DNA of 9,744 nt from an uncultured Synechococcus sp. (GTDB taxonomy: Bacteria; Cyanobacteriota; Cyanobacteriia; PCC-6307; Cyanobiaceae), in assembly GCA_937975655.1 (NCBI GenBank), contig CALJTZ010000285.1, forward strand, positions 1 to 9,744, in the 5' to 3' direction. The translations under genes and the position numbers were made by a program. The notes below the pieces were generated by a model. That model was not told the DNA's origin. It ran no database searches and was given only the letters and a program-made list of their open reading frames with translations. Positions 1 through 5,500 of the stretch are shown here, piece by piece; the stretch's first letter is position 1; each line of letters begins with the position of its first letter.

Positions 1-1124
1 GTCCGCCTTGTAGCGATCCAGCCCCTGTTGGCCGCCGCCACTGCCGGGGTGGGGCCGATCTCGAACCAGTCCGGGCCCACCGACACCTTGGCCCCCAGGC
101 CCGCATGGCCGGTGGGGGCCACGCCGAAGGCGCGCGCGGTGGCTTCGGAGTGCAGGAAGTTCCGCAACCTGCCGCCCTCCAGCAGGGTGAGGCGCCGGGT
201 GGGGGTGCCTTCGCCATCGAAGGCCGAGGCGCCGATATTGCCCGGGTGCAGGCCGTTGTCGTGGAGGTCGATGAAGGGCACCGCCAGCTGTTCGCCGATC
301 GCGTCACGGTTGCTGAGGCTCACGCCGTCGAGCACAGCTCGACCGTTGAACAGGCTGCTGAAGGCACCGATCAGATCGAGGAAGGCCTCGGGACTGAACA
401 CGCAGGTGTAGCGCCCGGTTTCGATCGGTGCGTAGTCGAGGTGGCTGATGGTGCGCTCGGCGGCCTCGTCGATGCAGCCCGCGATGTCGAGTTCGCTGGC
501 ACCATAGGCAAGGCGTACGGCTCCTGAACTGCGCGGTTTGCGTCCGGCTTCCTCGGCCCTCGCATAGAGGTAGAGGCTGGCGGTGGTCAGGCGTTGCTGG
601 CGGCAGGCACCGTCGCTGTTGAGGTAGAGGCGCTCGCTGCTGCGCTCGGCCAGGCCGTTGTACGGCACGGTGCCGATCGCGGTGTGGCGACTGAGCAGTT
701 GTCGTTCTGCGTCCTTGAGGGTGTCCAGCAGCGTGAGGATGCCCTGGGGCTCGTGGATCGGTTGATCCAGGGATGCCACGGGAGCCGTGGCCAGCGGGGA
801 GAAGGCGGGGGTGTCGTCGGCATTCCCGAAGGCGCTGGCATCGCGGGCGCCAGCCAGGGCCCGCTCCAGGCCCGCATCGGACAGATCGGAGGTGCTGGTG
901 ATGCCCACCAGGCCTGCATCGTTCCACACCCGCACGGTGATGGAGCTGCGCTGGGCGCCTTTCATCTGCTTGGCTTCGCCCCGATCCACCTGCACGGAGG
1001 TGTCGGTGCTGCAGGCGGCACCAAGGTCCCACTGGCGGATGCCGGCGTTGCTGGCGAGGTGCTCCAGCTTGCTGCGCAGCTGCTCAGCCTGGAGGCCAGC
1101 GTTGGTGGAGATGGTGGCTGTCAT
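1..1124 (-). CDS. tldE: TldE/PmbA-type subunit of the TldD-TldE protease (partial, probable frameshift)
   Basis: TldE (PmbA) is the partner of TldD in a cytosolic heterodimeric protease that trims peptides and unfolded proteins. It is the non-catalytic subunit, and no HExxxH motif is seen here. The ATG lies at 1124-1122, two bases after the tldD stop (TGA-GC-ATG), so translation is probably coupled. Recognisable family stretches include VQVDRGEAKQMKG, NSDGACRQQRLTTAS and the late signature HSEATARAFGVAPTGHAGLG, followed by KVSVGPDW. The gene runs off the left edge, so the C-terminus is missing. After residue ~359 (GPTP) the frame turns into an unlikely sequence with two AGG codons. The neighbouring frame reads GSGGGQQGLDRYKAD, which fits a normal continuation. 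One missing base in a G-run (46-49 or 51-54 on the plus strand) would explain this. Family assignment is firm; whether the frameshift is real or a sequence error is open. Confidence 0.9.
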   Translation of the reverse strand, partial: MTATISTNAGLQAEQLRSKLEHLASNAGIRQWDLGAACSTDTSVQVDRGEAKQMKGAQRSSITVRVWNDAGLVGITSTSDLSDAGLERALAGARDASAFGNADDTPAFSPLATAPVASLDQPIHEPQGILTLLDTLKDAERQLLSRHTAIGTVPYNGLAERSSERLYLNSDGACRQQRLTTASLYLYARAEEAGRKPRSSGAVRLAYGASELDIAGCIDEAAERTISHLDYAPIETGRYTCVFSPEAFLDLIGAFSSLFNGRAVLDGVSLSNRDAIGEQLAVPFIDLHDNGLHPGNIGASAFDGEGTPTRRLTLLEGGRLRNFLHSEATARAFGVAPTGHAGLGAKVSVGPDWFEIGPTPAVAAANRGWIATRR

Positions 1125-1126
1125 GC

Positions 1127-2575
1127 TCAGCGGCCCCCCACGGTGATCGAATCCACCTTGATGTGGGGTTGCCCCACGGTGACGAAAATACTCCCGCTCA
1201 CAGAGCCGCAGAAGCCGGCCGCGAGCTCCAGGTCGTTGGCGCACATGGAGATGCGCGGCATCACCTCTTTGGCCTCCCCGATCAGCGTTGCACCCTTCAC
1301 CGGCTTGGTGAGCTGACCGTTCTCGATCAGGTAGCCCTCCTCCACGGCGAAGTTGAACTGGCCAGTGGGGCCAACGCTGCCGCCCCCCATGGACTTGCAG
1401 TAGAGCCCCTTGTCCACCGAGGCGATCAGTTGGTCGGGGGTGTGGGGGCCGGCGGCGATAAACGTGTTGCGCATGCGGCTGGCGGCGGCAAAGGTGTGGC
1501 CCTGGCGGCGGCCGCTGCCGGTGCGGGCGTGGCCGGTGCGCAGTTCCCCGGCTCGGTCGGAGATGAAGCGCCGCAGGATGCCGTTTTCGATCAGCACGGT
1601 GCGCTGGGCCTCCATGCCCTCGTCGTCCATGCAGAGGGAGCCGAACGCTCCATCGGTGAGGCCCTCGTCGATGGCGGTCACCGCCTCATGGGCAATGGGT
1701 TCCCCCACCTTCTCGGCAAACGGGGTGGTGCCCCGCTCCACCTGGGTGGTTTCCAGCAGGTGCCCGCAGGCCTCGTGGAAGATCACGCCGCCGAAGCGGT
1801 TGGCCAGCACCACCGGCAACTGGCCGGCCTCCACGTAGTCGGCGTAGAGCATGGTGCCGGCGCTCTCACACACCTCCTGGGCGCTTGATTCGGCATTCCA
1901 CTGGCGCAGGTCGTCAGGCCGGCCGGAGGTGCCGTAACGCCGGCCCACGCCGGCGCGGTGGTCGCCATCGGCCGCGAGCACGTTCAAGCCCACCGACTGG
2001 TGCAGTCGCACGTCGCGGGCGAAGGTGCCATCGCTGGCCGCCACCATCACTTCCTGCCAGTCGCGGGCGTAGCTGCCACGGCGGGCCTGGAGGTGGGCGC
2101 CGTGGCGCTCCAGCAGACCGGTGCCCTCCAGCAGCTTGGCGGTGGCCTCTTGGAGCTCAGGGCAACGGGCCAGCCAATCGGCCTTGGCAGCTGCGAAGTC
2201 GCGCAGCTTGGCTAGACCGTTGAAACCGCTGAGGGCGCTCTCGCTGCGCTGCAGTCCCAGCATGCCCAGGGCCTGCTCGAGGGCTCGCTGCAGACCGGCA
2301 TCGCTGAGGTCGTTGGTACTCACGAACCCGTCACGGTCGCCGCGGAACACGCGGATGCCAGCCCCCATGCCAAACGCGGGGCTGACGCTGGTGATGGTGT
2401 CCTGTTCGGCCAGAACGCCGATGTGGTCGGTGCGCTCCAGAAACACCTCCACCAGGTCGGCTCCGGCTGCTCGACCGCTGGCCAGCAGGGTTTCCAGGCG
2501 GGGCTGCCAGAGGTGATCGAGCTGATCGGTGCGGGGTCCCGGGGACCCGGCCGGAGAGGCGGCGGAAACGACCAC
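1127..2575 (-). CDS. tldD: TldD metalloprotease subunit
   Basis: This is the catalytic subunit of the TldD-TldE zinc protease. The metal-binding motif is visible as HEACGH (H267, E268, H272 in the 482-residue form). The late conserved cysteine is C456 in GFCGS, followed by the typical C-terminal block VGQPHIKVDSITVGG. The N-terminal half (LVEVFLERTDHIGVLAEQD, GAGIRVFRGDRDGFVS) is also characteristic. I chose GTG at 2575-2573. The frame stays open back to 2683, but that extension would translate through the acsF terminator hairpin, and its proline-rich sequence is not TldD-like. No ATG or TTG lies between 2575 and the conserved region. No good Shine-Dalgarno precedes the GTG. tldE follows after 2 bases. 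The gene is transcribed separately from acsF, so its promoter should lie in 2576-2617, but I cannot point to clear boxes there. Confidence 0.94.
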   Translation of the reverse strand: MVVSAASPAGSPGPRTDQLDHLWQPRLETLLASGRAAGADLVEVFLERTDHIGVLAEQDTITSVSPAFGMGAGIRVFRGDRDGFVSTNDLSDAGLQRALEQALGMLGLQRSESALSGFNGLAKLRDFAAAKADWLARCPELQEATAKLLEGTGLLERHGAHLQARRGSYARDWQEVMVAASDGTFARDVRLHQSVGLNVLAADGDHRAGVGRRYGTSGRPDDLRQWNAESSAQEVCESAGTMLYADYVEAGQLPVVLANRFGGVIFHEACGHLLETTQVERGTTPFAEKVGEPIAHEAVTAIDEGLTDGAFGSLCMDDEGMEAQRTVLIENGILRRFISDRAGELRTGHARTGSGRRQGHTFAAASRMRNTFIAAGPHTPDQLIASVDKGLYCKSMGGGSVGPTGQFNFAVEEGYLIENGQLTKPVKGATLIGEAKEVMPRISMCANDLELAAGFCGSVSGSIFVTVGQPHIKVDSITVGGR

Positions 2576-2617
2576 GCGTTGGGAGAGTGCAGGGTGAAAG
2601 CCAGGACTGGTCCTAGC

Positions 2618-2647
2618 AAAAAGGCCCTGGCCGCAGTGGCCAGGGCC
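2618..2647 (-). terminator. Rho-independent terminator after acsF
   Basis: A perfect 10-bp stem, GGCCCTGGCC (2623-2632) and GGCCAGGGCC (2638-2647) with a 5-base loop, is followed on the minus strand by five T residues (2622-2618). It begins about 40 bases past the acsF stop. A second hairpin, GCCGGC-AAG-GCCGGC, lies between the acsF stop and this stem, at 2658-2672. The T-run lies only on the side that fits minus-strand transcription, so it should end the acsF transcript before tldD. Confidence 0.88.
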
Positions 2648-2685
2648 CTCGGGATCTGCCGGCAAGGCCGGCGGCTGGTGCAACC

Positions 2686-3771
2686 TCAGCGCACGGCTGG
2701 CTGGTACTGCTCGCTGCGAATCGGGTTCATCAGGAACAACTTGGCCATCTCCAGGCCATTGGCTGCCCAGTAGGGCAGCTTGCGCAGCAGCTTGATCGGG
2801 GCCGGGGCGGTGCCCTCATCCGCCTTGGCCAGGGCGTTGTTGTTGCTTACCAGCCGCTCGAGGCGCTCATAGAAGCGGGGATGCTCCACGTTCAACACCA
2901 CAGGGAACACCCGGGCGGAGGTCTCGTTGGTCTTGGCGATCACGTACTTGTCGTAAGCGCGGGCATCGAGCCCCAGGGCCTCGTAGAACTCCTTGCGGGC
3001 CACGTCGCGCACGTACATGGTGGCGAATACCGCCAGCAGGAAGAAGCGGCACCAGAGCCGTGCCCGCAGACCGGTGACGGTCTTGGGTTGGGCCTTCATC
3101 AGGGCGTCGAAGAAGTCGCCGTGGCGGTTCTCGTCCTGGCACCAGTTCTCGAAGAAGTTGAAGATCGGAAAGATTTTGCTGTCGGGGTTCTGCTCGAGGT
3201 GGCGGAAGATGGCGATGTAGCGCCAGTAGCCGATCTTCTCGCTCAGGTAGGTGGCGTAGAAGATGTAGGCCGGCTTGAAGAAGGTGTAGGCCTTGCTGGC
3301 GGTGAGGAAGCCCAGGTCGAGCTGCAGGCCGAAATCACTCATGGCCTTGTTGAGGAAGCCGGCATGGCGGGCCTCATCCCGGGCCATGTGGGCGAAGCAC
3401 TCGGCCAGGAGGGGGTTCTTGTCCTTGATCCGACGACTCAGTTCCTTGTAGAGGAGGAAACCAGAAAACTCGGAGGTGCAGCTCTGCTCCAGGAATTCCA
3501 CGAACACCCGCCGGGTGTCCGGATCGAGTTTGTCGGCTGCGCCTTCGAACTCCTCGTTGCGGACGAAGTGGTGGCGGTTGTAGTCCTTACGGAACTCCTC
3601 ACAGATCGCTTCGAGCTCCGCCTCGTTGGGGCGAAGATCCATCGCCGCCATGGCGTCGAAGTCTGTGGTGTAGAAGCGCGGGGTGAGGATCGTGTCCTTC
3701 ACAGGGTCCTTGATCGCCGGCGCCTCGGGGGTGCCGATGGCGGGGGTAGCAACGGCTGTGGGGGGCACCAT
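2686..3771 (-). CDS. acsF: Magnesium-protoporphyrin IX monomethyl ester (oxidative) cyclase AcsF
   Basis: AcsF is the diiron subunit of the aerobic cyclase. It converts Mg-protoporphyrin IX 13-monomethyl ester to protochlorophyllide by closing ring E, using O2 and electrons, in chlorophyll synthesis at the membrane. The 361 residues match the usual family length. Iron-ligand motifs are visible: E101 in TSEFSG, E133-A-R-H136 in ARDEARHAGF, E208 in FFENW, and E214-N-R-H217 in CQDENRHGDFF. The first ~25 residues are low-complexity and variable; conservation starts near TILTPRFYTTDF. The ATG at 3771-3769 has no obvious Shine-Dalgarno. Upstream, 86 bases away on the same strand, is a DUF2996 gene; downstream is a strong terminator. 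The partner Ycf54 is not in this window. Identification is essentially certain. Confidence 0.98.
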   Translation of the reverse strand: MVPPTAVATPAIGTPEAPAIKDPVKDTILTPRFYTTDFDAMAAMDLRPNEAELEAICEEFRKDYNRHHFVRNEEFEGAADKLDPDTRRVFVEFLEQSCTSEFSGFLLYKELSRRIKDKNPLLAECFAHMARDEARHAGFLNKAMSDFGLQLDLGFLTASKAYTFFKPAYIFYATYLSEKIGYWRYIAIFRHLEQNPDSKIFPIFNFFENWCQDENRHGDFFDALMKAQPKTVTGLRARLWCRFFLLAVFATMYVRDVARKEFYEALGLDARAYDKYVIAKTNETSARVFPVVLNVEHPRFYERLERLVSNNNALAKADEGTAPAPIKLLRKLPYWAANGLEMAKLFLMNPIRSEQYQPAVR

Positions 3772-3799
3772 CGGGTGTCGCAGCTATGGACGGAGCAGC

Positions 3800-3805
3800 A
3801 TCGTA
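3800..3805 (-). promoter_or_regulatory. acsF: Possible -10 element for acsF
   Basis: TACGAT on the minus strand has the TAnnnT form of a -10 box and lies 28 bases upstream of the acsF ATG, in the gap after the DUF2996 gene. No matching -35 sequence sits at 16-18 bases: a TTTACA lies 27 bases further up, which is too far. acsF may instead be read from the upstream gene. This is weak evidence. Confidence 0.2.
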
Positions 3806-3857
3806 GGAGCCGCGGCGTCCTCGCCGGCGCTCTGTAAAGCGTCGGGCGCCGCCCGGG

Positions 3858-4292
3858 TCAGTTGGCACCCAGCCACTTCTGGCCATTGAGCCGCTGCACC
3901 AGGCGCGACACCAGCAGGGCCAGGGTCATTTTTTTCTCGTCGATCAGAAACGACTCCAGCACCGTCGGATCGGCACCGGCTTCCGCCACCGCGATGGTTT
4001 TCGCCGAACTGATGGCGTCGCTGGTGAAGCAGAGCCAGAAGCGCCGGGCACCTGGCAACACCCCCTTCACCATCCAGCAGCTGCTGCCTACCACGGGCAT
4101 CGGACCCTGCTCAAAGGTGATGGTGGTGTCCGGTCCGCCGTAGGCCTTGATCTCCTTGGTCAGGGCCGGGATCAGCAGATTCGGCACAAAGTCGGTGAAG
4201 GGCTGATCCTCTGGGGCCGGCGGCTTCACGGCCTTGGCTGGGGAGGCCTGGGCCGTGGCGGCGGTGGGTTCGGGGCTGGCGGAATCGGTCAC
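3858..4292 (-). CDS. DUF2996 family protein (conserved in cyanobacteria)
   Basis: This 144-residue soluble protein of unknown function belongs to the cyanobacteria-restricted DUF2996 family. The recognisable parts are FVPNLLIPALTKEI (35-48), the PVVG...CWMVKG segment (66-77) and the C-terminal signature LESFLIDEKKMTLALLV (112-128), then VQRLNGQKWL (132-141). The first ~30 residues are alanine/proline-rich and probably disordered. The start is GTG at 4292-4290, with GAGG about 9 bases upstream as a plausible ribosome binding site. There is no signal peptide or membrane segment. It lies directly before acsF on the same strand, so the two may be co-transcribed. A 5-bp GC hairpin follows its stop (3843-3855) without a T-run. 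I cannot assign a biochemical function. Confidence 0.9.
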   Translation of the reverse strand: MTDSASPEPTAATAQASPAKAVKPPAPEDQPFTDFVPNLLIPALTKEIKAYGGPDTTITFEQGPMPVVGSSCWMVKGVLPGARRFWLCFTSDAISSAKTIAVAEAGADPTVLESFLIDEKKMTLALLVSRLVQRLNGQKWLGAN

Positions 4293-4353
4293 CGTCGCGG
4301 GCCTCGGGCAAGAACGCTGGAGTGAACTTTAGGGATGCCCCGCGGCCGTTTCG

Positions 4354-4863
4354 TCACCAGTCGTCGTTGGAGGCTGAGTCCCAGCCGTCATTGTCGTTGG
4401 CCCGGTCGTTGCCCGGGTCGCTGGCAGCGGCCGGGGCAGCCGCTGGTTTGGCTTTGCGAATCACCCGGAAGGGCACCGAAACCGTGGGCGGCGGATCGGC
4501 GGGGGCGCGGCTCGGGCCGGCCCATCCCCCCCAGTTCCCGGGCGCTGCAGCGTCGGGTTCCCGTTGGTTGCGGGGGCGGCTTGGCTCGGCCCACTCCTCC
4601 TGGCGGGAGGCGCTGCCGCCACTGCGCCGCACCTGCCGGCTGGGGGCGGGCGCGGCACTCCCCTGCAGGGCCAGGGCGGTGCCCGCGGCACTCAGGCCGG
4701 CACCGGCTGCTGCTGCTGCCGCAATCCAGGCGCCCACGGGCCAGGCGGGGCTGCGCCAGGTGAGCAGCTGCAGGCTGGCACCGGGCCGTGGATTCATGGC
4801 GCCCACCAGCAGCACCGCCAGCAGCGGGGTGAGCAGGGGGAGCAGCAGGAAACGTTGCAGCAC
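4354..4863 (-). CDS. Small two-helix membrane protein, LapA-like topology, unknown function
   Basis: This protein has 169 residues, starting at GTG 4863-4861, four bases after the ubiX stop, so it is probably translated with ubiX. Two hydrophobic helices are visible: residues ~3-22 (LLLPLLTPLLAVLLVGAM) and ~42-67 (alanine/glycine-rich). A short NPRPGASLQLLTW loop lies between them. This helix-loop-helix pattern with a tryptophan resembles LapA-domain proteins, but the similarity is only in general layout. The rest (~70-169) is proline-, arginine- and alanine-rich and probably disordered. It contains a better conserved-looking VPFRVIRK patch (130-137) and an acidic tail ending in GWDSASNDDW. 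I recognise it only as a picocyanobacterial hypothetical protein. The long tail would lie on one side of the membrane; which side cannot be told. Confidence 0.75.
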   Translation of the reverse strand: MLQRFLLLPLLTPLLAVLLVGAMNPRPGASLQLLTWRSPAWPVGAWIAAAAAAGAGLSAAGTALALQGSAAPAPSRQVRRSGGSASRQEEWAEPSRPRNQREPDAAAPGNWGGWAGPSRAPADPPPTVSVPFRVIRKAKPAAAPAAASDPGNDRANDNDGWDSASNDDW

Positions 4864-4867
4864 GGGC

Positions 4868-5497
4868 TCAGGCTTGAATCGGGCCGCTCCAGCGGCGCAG
4901 GGGGCCGAGGTTGTAGCCCAGGCAATCGAACACCCTGATCACCAGAAAATCCACCATGTCGTCGATGCTGGTGGGTTGGTGATACCAGGCAGGCACCGGT
5001 GGGGCGATGCGTGCCCCAGCCTCCGCCAGGGCGGTGAGGTTGCGCAGGTGAATCAGGTTCCACGGGGTTTCCCTGGGGCAGATCACCAGTGGGCGTCCTT
5101 CCTTGAGGTGCACATCCGCGGCGCGCTCCACCAGATCGGTGGCCACCCCCGCGGCGATGCGTCCCACCGTGCCCATGGAGCAGGGCAGGATCACCATGCC
5201 GCGGGTGCGAAAGCTGCCACTGGCAATTCCAGCGGCCTGGTCGTTCCAGCGGCGGCAGCGCAGTTCGCCGCCGCTGGCGCCGGTGCGTTCGCGCCAGAAC
5301 AGTTCCTGGGCCTCTGGTTCACTGGGCACCCGTAGGCCCAGTTCCGCCTGCCACACCCCGATGGCACCGCGGCTTACCACCATCTCCACTCGCTCGCCCG
5401 CCTGTAGCAGCAGCTGCAGAGCCCGCTGGGCCAGGGGTTGGGCGCTGGCGCCGGAGACCGCCAATACCACCGGATCGGCGCCTGCCGTGGGGATCAC
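4868..5497 (-). CDS. ubiX: UbiX-type flavin prenyltransferase
   Basis: UbiX joins a dimethylallyl group to FMN to make prenylated FMN, the cofactor of UbiD decarboxylases. In cyanobacteria the likely client is the decarboxylase acting on the solanesylated hydroxybenzoate of plastoquinone synthesis. Family motifs are present: VSGASAQPLAQRAL near the N-terminus (flavin-binding), ILPCSMGTVGRIAAGVATDL, HLKEGRPLVICPRETPWNLIHLRN (active-site Lys, Arg-Glu) and PPVPAWY (active-site Tyr). The length of 209 residues is normal. The frame opens right at the stop of the RNB gene (TGA-TTG-GTG). I prefer GTG at 5497, but TTG at 5500 would add only one residue. Translation is probably coupled to the RNB gene upstream. 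The membrane-protein gene follows after 4 bases. Identity is firm; the plastoquinone role is from pathway knowledge. Confidence 0.95.
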   Translation of the reverse strand: MIPTAGADPVVLAVSGASAQPLAQRALQLLLQAGERVEMVVSRGAIGVWQAELGLRVPSEPEAQELFWRERTGASGGELRCRRWNDQAAGIASGSFRTRGMVILPCSMGTVGRIAAGVATDLVERAADVHLKEGRPLVICPRETPWNLIHLRNLTALAEAGARIAPPVPAWYHQPTSIDDMVDFLVIRVFDCLGYNLGPLRRWSGPIQA

Positions 5498-5500
5498 CAA

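Noticed and set aside
2603..2614. Short palindrome-like AGGAC-TG-GTCCT upstream of tldD as an operator
   Set aside because: Five-base arms with a two-base centre are common by chance, and nothing else supports a regulator here.
3843..3855. GC hairpin (CGGGC-GCC-GCCCG) just after the DUF2996 stop as a terminator
   Set aside because: The stem is only 5 bp with a 3-base loop, and it is followed by ACGCTTTA rather than a T-run.
4324..4335. The 12-mer GAACTTTAGGGA, also present at 7911-7922
   Set aside because: One shared 12-mer in about 10 kb is expected by chance; the second copy overlaps a stop codon and the surroundings do not match.
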